Part shown: one piece after another, positions 15,486 to 23,492 of the stretch
How the letters are laid out: each line of letters starts with the position of its first letter
How positions within the stretch are numbered: position 1 is the stretch's first letter
Virus record (IMG/VR): IMGVR_UViG_3300017963_000388
Span: 1-44,045 of that record
Length of the DNA: 44,045 nucleotides
Origin: a virus
Direction: 5' to 3' (one strand)
Position numbers and translations under genes: made by a program
Notes under the pieces: generated by a model
Seen by the model: the letters and a program-made list of their open reading frames with translations, nothing else
Database searches by the model: none
Told to the model about the DNA's origin: nothing

Positions 15486-16181
15486 TCATTTCGTGTCGTA
15501 TGAGAACCGGGGTCGTCCGTCCGGCCCGCGCGGGCGCGAATCGCCTCCATCGGGACCAGTAATCTCTGCATCCACGAATTCGTCATCTCCGACAACGTCA
15601 TGCACCTTGACCAGAAAGCGCGCCAGCTCGGCCCAGTTACCCATCTGGGTGGCCTTCAGGTAGTCCTTAAAGCCGTCCGTGCCGAGCTTATCGATCACCT
15701 TGTTGGCCTTGGTCACATTCGCATCATATTGATCGCCCCACTCCCGCTTGAGCACCGTCTCGTTGTCGCTGCGGTACTTCTCGCGCTGGGCCTCGATCGT
15801 CTCGAGATTGCTTTTGGCCTTGCCCATGGCGTAGTCATACAGGCCCTTGGCCTGCGTGCCGGTGATGCCCAGCCGGTGCAGGATGTCGCGGTACTCCCGG
15901 TCCTCGTCCTCAGTCGGCCCCATCTTTTCGGGGAAGCCCTCGGGTAACGACAGGTCGTATTCCTTCGGGTCGGCCGGGCGGCCCAATCTTTGAAAGAAGG
16001 TGGCCCGGTCATCATCGCTGGCGTCCTCGCCAGGGATAAATAAGGCGTCGGCGCTTCTTCCCTCGAGCTCAAGAAACTTCGTCCCCAGATCACCGATGGT
16101 CTCGAATTGGGTTAGGTTCTCGTTTCCCTTCAGGTCGTCTGGAAGCTGATCCATCCAGGCCGGCGTTCCATTGTCGGTCAT
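15486..16181 (-). CDS. Capsid scaffolding protein
   Basis: This 231-residue, acidic, mostly helical protein lies directly before the capsid gene. It has the typical phage scaffold start (WMDQLPDDLKGNENLTQFE, then KFLELEG) and PADPKEYDLSLPEGF, a motif seen in many phage scaffolds, then a coiled-coil middle and a basic/Pro-Gly C-terminus (SRPRGPDGRPRFSYD) suited to contact capsid subunits. It would be lost or cleaved during maturation. Confidence 0.85.
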   Translation of the reverse strand: MTDNGTPAWMDQLPDDLKGNENLTQFETIGDLGTKFLELEGRSADALFIPGEDASDDDRATFFQRLGRPADPKEYDLSLPEGFPEKMGPTEDEDREYRDILHRLGITGTQAKGLYDYAMGKAKSNLETIEAQREKYRSDNETVLKREWGDQYDANVTKANKVIDKLGTDGFKDYLKATQMGNWAELARFLVKVHDVVGDDEFVDAEITGPDGGDSRPRGPDGRPRFSYDTK

Positions 16182-16182
16182 A

Positions 16183-16461
16183 TCATATCTCCTTTGGTTT
16201 GATATGCGCCAGGTCGATCATCTTGCCGATCCAGGCCGGGACGGTGTCCCCGCTGATCGCGTTCATGATCCGCAGGATCCTGACGGCGTAATTTCGTAAG
16301 ATGCGCTCTCCCTCGTCGTCCACGGTGTCGAAAAAGCCGAGCTCCGTCATCATGTGCGCCAAGACGCGCCGGCCCTCCGGCGTGGAAAAGGCGGCCATGT
16401 AGTCGGCCGTGATCGCGTCGCACTCCTCCTTTTCAAGCTCGTCCCACTCGGTGTAGGCCAT
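16183..16461 (-). CDS. Bbp19-like phage protein
   Basis: This 92-residue protein lies between portal and scaffold, where BPP-1-like phages encode the Bbp19 family. Characteristic features are the YMAAFSTPEGRRVLAHMM segment, an aromatic patch (LGFFDTVDDEGERILRNYA) and a helical end. Function is unknown in the family. Translation is tightly linked: its start follows the portal stop almost directly. Confidence 0.8.
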   Translation of the reverse strand: MAYTEWDELEKEECDAITADYMAAFSTPEGRRVLAHMMTELGFFDTVDDEGERILRNYAVRILRIMNAISGDTVPAWIGKMIDLAHIKPKEI

Positions 16462-18228
16462 TTAGGACCCAGCCCCGCCGGCCACCTCGGTCAACGCCTG
16501 CCGCAGGGCGCCCTCCGTATTCCGATCCGCCTCCGAGAGCTTGCGGATCGTCTCGGCGCCCTCGTTGGCCTCCTCGGCCTGGCGGGCCTGCTGCGCCATC
16601 TGGTCGCGCTGGCGGCGGATCTCGATGACCTCCTTGAGGTCGCGCATCGCCCGCTGCGGGAAGGCGTTCGCCTCGAGGATGTCGCGGGCCGCCTCGTCGA
16701 AGTCGATGTTGTCCATGATCTCGGGCCGCATCGCCGCGATCGGTGCCAGCTGGCCCAGGCTCGTCGTGATGCCCTGGAGCTGAAACAGCCGCTTTTGGGC
16801 CTGCGCCAGGGGTCCCAGGTAGTCGATCTCGATCGGCGCACCCGCGAACTCGAGCAGCACGGGCGGCGGCGGCGGGATCCGGCCGTAGCTCCACTCGATG
16901 TCGAACTGCCGGTCGAACAGGTCGTCGATGCACTCGCCCTTGAGCCGCGCGATCATCGGCGCCAGGATGGCGGCCTTCTCGCCCGCCTTCTCCAAGACCT
17001 CGGTCGCCGTCATCTGCCGCTCGCTCGAGGTCAAGAGCAGGAAGAACTCGACGTGATAGTGCGCCCGGATGGCATCCCTGATGCGGTCTTCGCGGTCCGT
17101 CCCGATCGGGTAGTTTGCCGGGTTGTAGACCGGTGTCACGATCCGGTTGTGGTCATCGCCGTAGAAGTTGAACCCCTTGGGCCGGATCTTGACCTTGCCG
17201 CGCATCTCGGCCGGTACGTTATAGGCCGGATCGACCGCCAGCTCGGCCGCGCCCAGAAGCGTCTTAGTGATCACCTGGGCCGCAAGCACGTCCGGCAGGG
17301 CGTTGATCCCGGGGCAGCGGCCGTACGTCTCATGGGTCGATTTCTTGTAGCGCCAGACCACGTAAGGGATCCGTTCGTACCCGCCCTTGCGGACCACGTT
17401 GCGGGCGCCCTTTTGCGTGGCCATATTCGGCGAGCCGAGCTCCAGCCAGTAGCTGGCCCACGGTTTCTGATCGGCGCGCGCGTTCTGCGTGTCGCGGTTC
17501 TTGCGCTCGAACACGGCGTGCAGGAACGGGTGCTTCGAAAGCGGCTTGGTTTTGAACATGCTCCGCAGGTTCTCGCTCAACCGCTCCGCGCCGAACCGCT
17601 CGACCGCCTGGCTGACGGTGAGCAGCACCCGGCGGTGGACCCGGTTGACCCGGCCGTAGGCGTCCTCGGCAATGTAGACCTCACGCGGGTGGCAAGGGAT
17701 GTACTCGGCCCGCCTCCGGCGGAGGTTGTCGTCGACGTACGTCGTGGAGGTCCCGATGCCGGCCGCGTCCTCGATGATCGGCACCATGGCCTCGTAGAAG
17801 TTGCACGCCCGGAAGGCCTCGTACAGGTACTGGGCCGTGTCCTGGAGCCACATCCGCACCTCCGGGATCTCGTCTACCCGGGCGTAGCGGCTCGGGTACT
17901 GCAGGAAGGCGCGCGCCTGCGGCGAGCGGTCCGCCAGGAATGGCTGCGTCGTGGCCGCCATCTGGAGCCGAAACCACTTGATAGTCGGCGAGATCATGTG
18001 GCCGTAAACGCCGTTCGTGAACAGATCCAGCGCCTCGATCCCGGCCGAGTTGTAGATCCGGACGCGCTGTCCCTCGCGCCGGGCCGGTCCCGGTCGGCGT
18101 TCCTCGGTCGTCCGCAGGACATGGAGGTAGCGTTCGATGTCGACCCACTGGTCATCCCAGGGCTGCCGCACCTCCTCCATGGACTTTTGCCAGCCCAGGA
18201 TCTCCTTGACGATCTGCTCGTCGGCCAT
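16462..18228 (-). CDS. Portal protein (head-to-tail connecting type)
   Basis: This 588-residue protein has the podoviral head-tail connector pattern: WDDQWVDIERYLHV near the start, YNSAGIEALDLFTNGVYGH with MISPTIKWF, then AAGIGTSTTYVDD, PCHPREVYIAEDAYGRVNRV, a KPLSKHPFLHAVFERKN segment, YGRCPGINALPDVLA, and a stem/crown region with MTATEVLEKAGEKAA. The C-terminal 120 residues form a Gln/Glu-rich coiled coil. It makes the dodecameric entry ring for DNA packaging. It lies between small head genes and the scaffold, in the order expected for BPP-1-like phages. Confidence 0.92.
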   Translation of the reverse strand: MADEQIVKEILGWQKSMEEVRQPWDDQWVDIERYLHVLRTTEERRPGPARREGQRVRIYNSAGIEALDLFTNGVYGHMISPTIKWFRLQMAATTQPFLADRSPQARAFLQYPSRYARVDEIPEVRMWLQDTAQYLYEAFRACNFYEAMVPIIEDAAGIGTSTTYVDDNLRRRRAEYIPCHPREVYIAEDAYGRVNRVHRRVLLTVSQAVERFGAERLSENLRSMFKTKPLSKHPFLHAVFERKNRDTQNARADQKPWASYWLELGSPNMATQKGARNVVRKGGYERIPYVVWRYKKSTHETYGRCPGINALPDVLAAQVITKTLLGAAELAVDPAYNVPAEMRGKVKIRPKGFNFYGDDHNRIVTPVYNPANYPIGTDREDRIRDAIRAHYHVEFFLLLTSSERQMTATEVLEKAGEKAAILAPMIARLKGECIDDLFDRQFDIEWSYGRIPPPPPVLLEFAGAPIEIDYLGPLAQAQKRLFQLQGITTSLGQLAPIAAMRPEIMDNIDFDEAARDILEANAFPQRAMRDLKEVIEIRRQRDQMAQQARQAEEANEGAETIRKLSEADRNTEGALRQALTEVAGGAGS

Positions 18229-18231
18229 CGG

Positions 18232-18438
18232 CTAGATCGCAATCGTGATCGATGTAACCGTGTCGCCCTTCGGCACCCAGAGGATGCAGGCCAGGTCCAT
18301 GGTGTCGTTATACCCGTAGACCACCTTGCGCTCCTCGCCCTTGTGCCACTTCTTCTTGAGGCCCTTGGGCAGCATATCGCTCGGCGGGCCCTTGGCGCCC
18401 TGCTGTCCCGGGACCATCGTCATGGTGTAGTTGGCCAT
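18232..18438 (-). CDS. Hypothetical head-region protein, 68 aa
   Basis: A small basic protein containing a Lys-rich block (LPKGLKKKWHKGEERK) and a beta C-terminus (WVPKGDTVTSITIAI). Its gene ends three bases before the portal start and has GGAG upstream of its ATG. No family recognised. Confidence 0.6.
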   Translation of the reverse strand: MANYTMTMVPGQQGAKGPPSDMLPKGLKKKWHKGEERKVVYGYNDTMDLACILWVPKGDTVTSITIAI

Positions 18439-18473
18439 CTCATTCTCCTCCCTTGACTCATAATGGATTAAGG

Positions 18474-18716
18474 TTACGCGCCCAAAAGCGCTGGCTTGCG
18501 GACCTCTTCGTCTCCCACCAGGATCGAGCGCCTGCTCCGGCTCGCGCGCTGCACGCGTTGCCGCTTTCTTTCCAGTTCCGCCCTTTCCTCGGCCGCCAGC
18601 TTGGCCTCAAGCTCGGCCAGCTTCGGGTCCGGCTCGGCCGGCGGCGGCGCCTGGATGACGACCGGTTCGGCCGGCGGCGGCGTCACGGCCGGCGCCGGGA
18701 CGTCGGTTTTTCCCAT
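18474..18716 (-). CDS. Pro/Glu-rich small head-region protein, 80 aa
   Basis: The N-terminal half is an Ala/Pro/Glu tract (PAVTPPPAEPVVIQAPPP), followed by a charged helix and the C-terminal RSRRSILVG followed by KPALLGA. Proteins with a disordered N-terminus and an RRS(I/L)L end just upstream of the portal are common in podoviruses and are unassigned. Low-complexity composition makes the exact role unreadable. Confidence 0.65.
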   Translation of the reverse strand: MGKTDVPAPAVTPPPAEPVVIQAPPPAEPDPKLAELEAKLAAEERAELERKRQRVQRASRSRRSILVGDEEVRKPALLGA

Positions 18717-18727
18717 CGTGCCCTCCT

Positions 18728-18946
18728 CTACTGTTGCGTCGGAACCAGGAGCGATCCCGGGGCCCGCAAAAGGTTGCGGTACTGCATCATCGGGTTGATC
18801 GCCGTCGGCTCCACCTCGTAACCCTTCTTCCGCTCCCGTTTCTGGAGCTTCTTCTGAACGATCAAGATTTCCGGGTTAGGCACCAGCAGCGGCGCGTAGA
18901 TCATCTGCCGCTTGGCCGTGTCCCAGTCCGGCAGCCCTTTTCCCAT
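18728..18946 (-). CDS. Hypothetical head-region protein, 72 aa
   Basis: ATG at 18946 follows GGAG (GAGGAGTTCTATG). The product contains LLVPNPEILIVQKKLQKRERKKGYE, a basic helix with hydrophobic flank, and ends LRAPGSLLVPTQQ. It overlaps the 3' end of the acetyltransferase-like gene by 71 nt in another frame, which is longer than typical overlaps here. Function unknown. Confidence 0.6.
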   Translation of the reverse strand: MGKGLPDWDTAKRQMIYAPLLVPNPEILIVQKKLQKRERKKGYEVEPTAINPMMQYRNLLRAPGSLLVPTQQ

Positions 18947-19406
18947 AGAACTCCTCCCGCAGGATCGAGATCAACTTGAAGTCTTTCCACTCGCCCTCGA
19001 CCCGGGCGTGATGGCGGATCACGCCGTCGTACCGAAACCCGAAATACCGCGCGAACAGGATCGCCTCGCGCCGCCACGTCACCCCGATGATCTTCTCCAG
19101 GTCGTGCTTCCGAAAGAAGTGATCGAGCACCAGGTCGCAATAAAGCGCGAACTCGGCCGCCGGCCGGCGCTTGTTGCGGATCAGGTTCAGGCTGGCGTAA
19201 AACCCCGGGTAGAGATGATCCAGCCAGACCGCGCCCACGATGACCTTGTTGTGGACCACCTTGACCGCGTCCTTGACGTGCGCCTGATAGTACCTGTACA
19301 TGTCGGGAACCGTCGCGATGGAGTCATCGATCTGGCCCCAGTCCTTGTACATATCGTGCAGGTCCATGAAGTCGCCCGGATGCAGCTCGTGGATCCCGTT
19401 TTTCAT
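18876..19406 (-). CDS. GNAT-family acetyltransferase-like protein
   Basis: ATG at 19406 overlaps the stop of the preceding small gene (GCATGA); the product is 176 residues. It has the GNAT plan: mixed N-terminal part with ATVPDMYRYYQAHV, the strand pair VIVGAVWLDH, a helix with FALYCDLVLDHFF, and the typical end (EKIIGVTWRREAILFARYFG followed by FRYDGVI). The usual (Q/R)xxGxG/A coenzyme A loop is not obvious, so activity is uncertain. Similar GNAT-like proteins occur near phage terminase genes. The C-terminal 23 codons overlap the next gene. Confidence 0.65.
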   Translation of the reverse strand: MKNGIHELHPGDFMDLHDMYKDWGQIDDSIATVPDMYRYYQAHVKDAVKVVHNKVIVGAVWLDHLYPGFYASLNLIRNKRRPAAEFALYCDLVLDHFFRKHDLEKIIGVTWRREAILFARYFGFRYDGVIRHHARVEGEWKDFKLISILREEFYGKRAAGLGHGQAADDLRAAAGA

Positions 19407-19516
19407 GCCTTGGTCCGGTCCTCCCAGAAGAACAGGACCGCCACCCATACACCAATGTAGAGCACGATCCCCAGCAGGTAGGCGAACCCGATCCCGATCC
19501 AGTCGTAAAAATCCAT
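19403..19516 (-). CDS. Small single-span membrane protein, 37 aa
   Basis: The ATG at 19516 directly follows leader repeat copy 2, whose GGAGTGAGC supplies a ribosome site. The product starts MDFYDWIGIGFAYLLG and continues through one membrane helix to WEDRTKA. It ends in ATGA overlap with the acetyltransferase-like gene. Its place between terminase and head genes gives no clear role. Confidence 0.6.
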   Translation of the reverse strand: MDFYDWIGIGFAYLLGIVLYIGVWVAVLFFWEDRTKA

Positions 19517-19520
19517 TGAC

Positions 19521-19572
19521 TCGCTCACTCCGCTCGCTCGTTAGGGTTTCAGGTCGAAGGCTGAAGGCTGTT
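19521..19572 (-). repeat. Leader repeat copy 2
   Basis: A close copy of 1027-1080: on the minus strand CAGCCTTCAGCCTTC, then ACCTGAAACCCTAACGAGCG and AGCGGAGTGAGC, ending 5 nt from the ATG at 19516. It contains an exact TGAAACCC, the same 8-mer as box A of the 18-nt arrays. It lies in the roughly 130-nt gap between the end of terL (19646) and the small membrane gene; the rest of that gap (19573-19645) is a purine-rich stretch on the minus strand with a CCGCCTCCGGCGG inverted repeat near 19589-19601. Confidence 0.65.
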
Positions 19573-19645
19573 AGGTTTGAGGAACGGTCCGCCGGAGGCG
19601 GTCCTTCTCCTTCTACCTTCTACCTTTCAGCTAATCCCCTTGTGA

Positions 19646-21187
19646 CTACCGGAGGTAATCACGTACCGGATCCCACTCGTTCTGCCGCTCGTCGTAGCCG
19701 TCCGGCAGGTTCGGCACGGCCTGCGGAAACACGGCCCCCATGGCCCCATCCTGAATCCGCGCGATCATATCGAGTATGTCGTCGTGCAGCCCGTAGGGCC
19801 ACGGCACCAACTCCTCCCGGATGAAGACCTGCGTCAGGTCCTCCTGGTGGCCGAGATAGTTCTGCCGCACCAGGCGCTCCGGCACGTAGAACCGCTCCGC
19901 CTCCACGATCGGCAAAAAGGCCGCGATCCGATCGTTCTTACTCGTCTGCCCGCCCAGCTCGGTGATCTTAAAACGATAGTTGATCTCCTTCTGCACCAGT
20001 TGGAGGTATTCGATATCCGCCTGCAACCCGTACTGCTCGTAACCCACGGCCAAAGGCTGATACTGCTGATGGAGGTGGATCAGCCGGCGGGCCTTCTCCG
20101 TCAGGTTGAGCCGGTCCCGGATCATATCGATCAGGTAGTAGTTGCGGTCCGGGCCGAGCCCGATCACGCCCATAACAGTATAGTCGTTCTCCTTCTTCTT
20201 CTTGGAGCTGGCCGGATCCACCAGAATGTACTTATTGAGGTTGTCGTGCTGCATGGCCGGCCAGAATTGTAGCCACTCCTCCTTAAACCCGAGGGCCGAG
20301 TCCGCCTTCGGATTGAGCAAGATCTGACAGGCGAAGATGTAGGTCCCCATCATGCGCCGCTTCTCCTCCATGTACTCCGTCGTGAAGAGCACCGGCGCCC
20401 CGGTCGGCTCGCCATCGTCCGTCCCGGGGTGCAGCCGCACCTTGACGGCCGCCCGCTCGCGCATGACCATGTACGTATCGGCCATGTGATAATGCGTGCC
20501 CACGTAGCGCACCCGGCCGCCCTCGGCGCCCAGGTTGGTGCTAAGCTCCCAGGCCTCCGTCACCTTCTTGATCATCTCGGGCGTCGTGACCGATTCGCGG
20601 GTGATGATGTCGTCGTAGATCCGCAGCTGGAAGTGCTTCGATGTCGGCTGGCCGTCGACCACGCCCCAGGCCTCGACCGTGGCCTCCTTGGGGTTGCCCT
20701 GGCGCTTGACGATGATGCCCTCGTTCTCGCTCCACTTCGGGGCCTGCTTTTCCGGATCCTGCCAGAGGATGTCCGCGAACAGGCGCCGCAGCTTAAGGTT
20801 AAACTCGAACTCGCGCTTGATCTGGATGACAAACTGCTTGGCCATCGGCCGGTTGAAGGAGAAGATCCCGATCGTAATCTCGGGGTCCGAGAGGATGTCC
20901 TGGATGGTCTTGCCGAAGGTGATGATGGTGGATTTGTAGTGCTCGCGAGCCCAGAGGTCGAGATACCCGTCCGGGTCCTCCTGCACTTCGAGGCAGCGCT
21001 GGTACAGCCACTCGCAGCGCCGCTCCGTACCCGTGGCCATGTCGTGGCGGTTGAGCACGTAGACCAGCAGAAAATAGAGATCGTTCAGCCCCAGGATGCG
21101 AAGCGCCGGCGCCAGCTGGCCGCGCCGCTTGGCCGCGTCGATTACGTCGCGGTACTTGGCCACGGCCCGGGTGCGGTCAGCCTCCAT
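19646..21187 (-). CDS. terL: Terminase large subunit
   Basis: This 513-residue packaging motor has an ATPase domain with a Walker A-like REHYKST (about 81-87), a FSFNRPMAKQFVIQIK segment, a Walker B-like LRIYDDII (about 188-195) and a coupling motif near VGTHYH. The nuclease domain starts with YILVDPASS (Asp about 324) and has a late acidic pair in LHDDILDMIA (about 480-490). It drives DNA into the procapsid through the portal and cuts the concatemer. Its start overlaps terS by 11 nt. Confidence 0.92.
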   Translation of the reverse strand: MEADRTRAVAKYRDVIDAAKRRGQLAPALRILGLNDLYFLLVYVLNRHDMATGTERRCEWLYQRCLEVQEDPDGYLDLWAREHYKSTIITFGKTIQDILSDPEITIGIFSFNRPMAKQFVIQIKREFEFNLKLRRLFADILWQDPEKQAPKWSENEGIIVKRQGNPKEATVEAWGVVDGQPTSKHFQLRIYDDIITRESVTTPEMIKKVTEAWELSTNLGAEGGRVRYVGTHYHMADTYMVMRERAAVKVRLHPGTDDGEPTGAPVLFTTEYMEEKRRMMGTYIFACQILLNPKADSALGFKEEWLQFWPAMQHDNLNKYILVDPASSKKKKENDYTVMGVIGLGPDRNYYLIDMIRDRLNLTEKARRLIHLHQQYQPLAVGYEQYGLQADIEYLQLVQKEINYRFKITELGGQTSKNDRIAAFLPIVEAERFYVPERLVRQNYLGHQEDLTQVFIREELVPWPYGLHDDILDMIARIQDGAMGAVFPQAVPNLPDGYDERQNEWDPVRDYLR

Positions 21188-21734
21188 CGCGCGCCCTCTT
21201 CTTCAGCGGGACGATCTTGCCCTTGATGTCCTGGTCGAGCTCGTCCTCCAGCTCCTTGCGGTGCCGCTTCAAGGCCTCCTCCGGGTTGAGGTTCTCAAGA
21301 TCCGTGATCCGGTCGATCTTTTTCCAGAGAAACTCGGAGAGCCACTTGGCGGCCGCCTCGCGCTCGGCACGCGAGAAGGCGCCGCTCACGATCTCGCCGC
21401 TTTCGTCCTCCTCCAGTAGGCCCTTGAACTTGAGGTAGAAGAACCGCTGGATGGCCTTGATGATCTCGAGGTCCGATTCGACCTCGGTGTCGAAGGCGTG
21501 GACGATCCGCTCGGTCGCCTTCTGGTGGGCCTGCTCCGAGGCCGCCTTTTGCACGTCGCGGTAGGCCTTCAGAAAACGCGAAACGGCCGGCTGCGAGACG
21601 GAGTCGTCCGCGCCGGCCGCCTGGATCTCCGAGGTCAAGATCTCGGCGATCTCCCGGGTCGTATGTCCCGAGGCCGCGAGCTCGTAGACCCGCCGCGCCT
21701 TCTGATACATCTCGATCTTGTTTGATTTACCCAT
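21177..21734 (-). CDS. terS: Terminase small subunit (HTH)
   Basis: ATG at 21734 gives 185 residues; a further ATG at 21755 lies inside a hairpin and has no ribosome site. The N-terminus is a helix-turn-helix (YQKARRVYELAASGHTTREI, then VSQPAVSRFLKAYRD at about 45-60), followed by long helices for oligomerisation and a basic C-terminus. It would recognise the packaging site and deliver DNA to TerL. Identification rests on the HTH, size and overlap with terL. Confidence 0.8.
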   Translation of the reverse strand: MGKSNKIEMYQKARRVYELAASGHTTREIAEILTSEIQAAGADDSVSQPAVSRFLKAYRDVQKAASEQAHQKATERIVHAFDTEVESDLEIIKAIQRFFYLKFKGLLEEDESGEIVSGAFSRAEREAAAKWLSEFLWKKIDRITDLENLNPEEALKRHRKELEDELDQDIKGKIVPLKKRARDGG

Positions 21735-21775
21735 GATACGAAAAGACCCCCGCATAAAACGCGGGCAATCGTATC
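21735..21775. terminator. Nested inverted repeat and terminator-like hairpin before terS
   Basis: Outer arms GATACG (21735-21740) and CGTATC (21770-21775) enclose an inner stem CCCGC/GCGGG (21748-21752 and 21761-21765). On the minus strand the inner hairpin is followed by GGTCTTTT, resembling a weak rho-independent terminator ending a transcript just before the terS start codon. It could also be a regulator site. The next 94 bases (21776-21869) are A-rich with a GATTC/GAATC inverted repeat and may hold the packaging site. Confidence 0.5.
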
Positions 21776-21869
21776 ACGCCGATTCAGGCCGAATCAGGGA
21801 AGGGACAGCAAAGAAAAACCAAAGAGCAACAAAAAGCATAAAAAAAACCGCTTGACAACCGCCAAACGG

Positions 21870-22129
21870 GTTTCGCAGCATCCCAACAGGTTACAAATTT
21901 AAAACCGCTCGCACGCTTCACCCGGGTTTCAATACACCCCCCGCTCGCATGCTCGCGCCGGGTTTCAGTACATCCGTCGCTCGCATACTGGACATGGGGT
22001 TCAAAAGCTCCATCGCTCGCAAGCCTCGAACGGGTTTCATTGGTCCAGTCGCTCGCATTCAGCTATCGGGTTTCACCGGCGGCGTCGCTCGCACGCGATC
22101 TCTAGGTTTCAATCCCTCTCTCGCTCGCA
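21870..22129. repeat. Array 1 of alternating 8-nt boxes with 18-nt period
   Basis: On the plus strand two 8-mers alternate exactly every 18 nt, separated by 10-nt variable spacers: box A GGGTTTCA and box B CGCTCGCA. B boxes start at 21906, 21942, 21978, 22014, 22050, 22086 and 22122; A boxes at 21924, 21960, 21996 (one change), 22032, 22068 and 22104 (one change). A degenerate A lies at 21888 and a hybrid GTTTCGCA at 21870, in phase. It fills the gap between the stop of the 152-aa gene and terS. The period equals six codons and no helical phasing is implied (18/10.5 is not integral). Confidence 0.9.
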
Positions 22130-22170
22130 CTCAATAATTTATTTCAGCCTCGGTTCTTCTTGAGTGGTAG

Positions 22171-22629
22171 TTATTCGAATTCAACGTTTTCTTTTCGTGA
22201 TGCCGCTAAACGCAATCCTTCAATAAATTGTTTCGTTTTTTTAGCATAACTTCCGATGTGGCCTTCACCCTCATTACCTTTTTGTTCTAATTGTGGCAAA
22301 AGCTTTTCAAGCCTGTCGGCGAGTGAATCACAATCCTGCCATGCAATTTCACCGTCACAATCTGAGTGATATAAGAGAGCATATAGATATGGATCAGGTT
22401 TGAGACAATCCCATTTAATGGGTAAATTTTCCTTAATCCGATCGAATGCGCCACAAACAGAAATGGAATGTTCAGCTACATGAATCGGATCATAAACGCT
22501 TCCATATTCATAGAAACCCTCCATTAAATCCAATGGCGGTAAGCCAGCAACCTCCGCAAGTGTATATCGCCATCGCATAAAAGCCGAATATGCCCCAGAC
22601 CAGCAACCATGTGATACGTCCAATCCCAT
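22171..22629 (-). CDS. Conserved hypothetical protein, 152 aa
   Basis: It begins MGLDVSHGCWSGAYSAFMRW, a start I associate with a widespread uncharacterised phage/bacterial family, and contains LYHSDCDGEIAWQDCDSLAD plus a helical C-terminus. AAGGAGG lies upstream of the ATG. The gene looks clearly more AT-rich than the structural genes, suggesting separate ancestry. It stands between arrays 1 and 2. Confidence 0.75.
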   Translation of the reverse strand: MGLDVSHGCWSGAYSAFMRWRYTLAEVAGLPPLDLMEGFYEYGSVYDPIHVAEHSISVCGAFDRIKENLPIKWDCLKPDPYLYALLYHSDCDGEIAWQDCDSLADRLEKLLPQLEQKGNEGEGHIGSYAKKTKQFIEGLRLAASRKENVEFE

Positions 22630-22684
22630 GATAAAACCTCCTTAAATTTTTATTTATTTCCGCCTCCATACCTGCCGCCCTGAC

Positions 22685-22782
22685 GGGTTTCAACGGAATC
22701 ATCGCTCGCAGTTTTATACCGGGTTTCAAAATTTATACCGCTCGCATGGAGCCCTTGGGTTTTAGAGCCCTTTTCGCTCTAT
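22685..22782. repeat. Array 2 of alternating 8-nt boxes
   Basis: A shorter copy of the same pattern: GGGTTTCA at 22685 and 22721, CGCTCGCA at 22703 and 22739, then in-phase degenerate boxes at 22757 (GGGTTTTA) and 22775 (CGCTCTAT). It begins only a few bases after the stop of the 225-aa coiled-coil gene (22787) on the minus strand and ends 56 nt before the next start. Confidence 0.85.
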
Positions 22783-22786
22783 CCCC

Positions 22787-23464
22787 TTATCCGGCCATTG
22801 ACGGCGCATCTTCCCGGCGCCACTCCTCACCCGCCGGGATGAATGTTCCGTCCCGCAGGTCCGGATCTATTTCGAGCAGGCGCGCCCTCAACCTGGCGTT
22901 GCGCTCCTCGAGCTCGTTGACTGCTTTTCTCAGCTCCGCGTTCTCGTTCATGAGCTGCACGTTGATGCGCTTTTCCTGCTTGTACAGGGCCTCGTAGTCT
23001 TTCTGGTCCTGCAGTCCCGATTTGGCGGCCTTTTTCTTCTTTTTGAGCGGGGCCAGGGTGTCCGCGATCTGCTCCCGGGTCAGCACGCCGTCGTGGCTTT
23101 CTGCCGCGCGGTCCAGCTTTTTTATGACCTTGCCGAGGTTCTTGATCCCGGCCAGGCGCTTGGCCTTCTTGATGGTCCCATAGCCGTACCGTTCGGTCTG
23201 CTCCGGGAACGCGATGCAGGCCAGCCGGGCCTCGAAGTATTCCTGGTAGGTCATACCGCAGTGATACTCCAGGAATTGCCTGAAGGTCGACTTGGCGTAG
23301 CGCGCGTCGTCCCGGTAGCGGTTCGTCTGCTCCAGCCAGTACAGCAGCTCGATCGCCGCCTTCCGGCTCTCCTGCCAGTTCTTGCGCCGGTCGTCCAGGA
23401 TGTTTAGAATCTGCTGGATCTGGAGCCCGCTGTACCTTCCGTTCAAGTCTTCAAACTTTCCCAT
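22787..23464 (-). CDS. Coiled-coil protein of the array region, 225 aa
   Basis: GGAGG lies 7-8 nt before the ATG. The N-terminal 120 residues are helical and basic/aromatic (QIQQILNILDDRRKNWQESR, FRQFLEYHCGMTYQEYFEAR), a Lys-rich patch (KKKKKAAK) follows, then a leucine-heptad coiled coil (about 165-205: LMNENAELRKAVNELEERNA) and a short C-terminus. This plan resembles DNA-binding proteins with a dimerising coiled coil, but no family was recognised. It lies between arrays 2 and 3 and could be the partner that binds them; this is inference from position. Confidence 0.7.
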   Translation of the reverse strand: MGKFEDLNGRYSGLQIQQILNILDDRRKNWQESRKAAIELLYWLEQTNRYRDDARYAKSTFRQFLEYHCGMTYQEYFEARLACIAFPEQTERYGYGTIKKAKRLAGIKNLGKVIKKLDRAAESHDGVLTREQIADTLAPLKKKKKAAKSGLQDQKDYEALYKQEKRINVQLMNENAELRKAVNELEERNARLRARLLEIDPDLRDGTFIPAGEEWRREDAPSMAG

Positions 23465-23492
23465 GACAATACCTCCTTGTTTAAGGTTATCG

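Noticed and set aside
16354-18456. Long plus-strand open frame of about 700 codons opposite the portal
   Set aside because: High-GC shadow of the portal gene; the minus-strand protein has clear portal motifs and the plus frame has an Arg/Leu/Val-rich, featureless composition.
21849-21880. Plus-strand TTGACA promoter near 21853
   Set aside because: No -10 at 16-18 nt and no plus-strand gene downstream.
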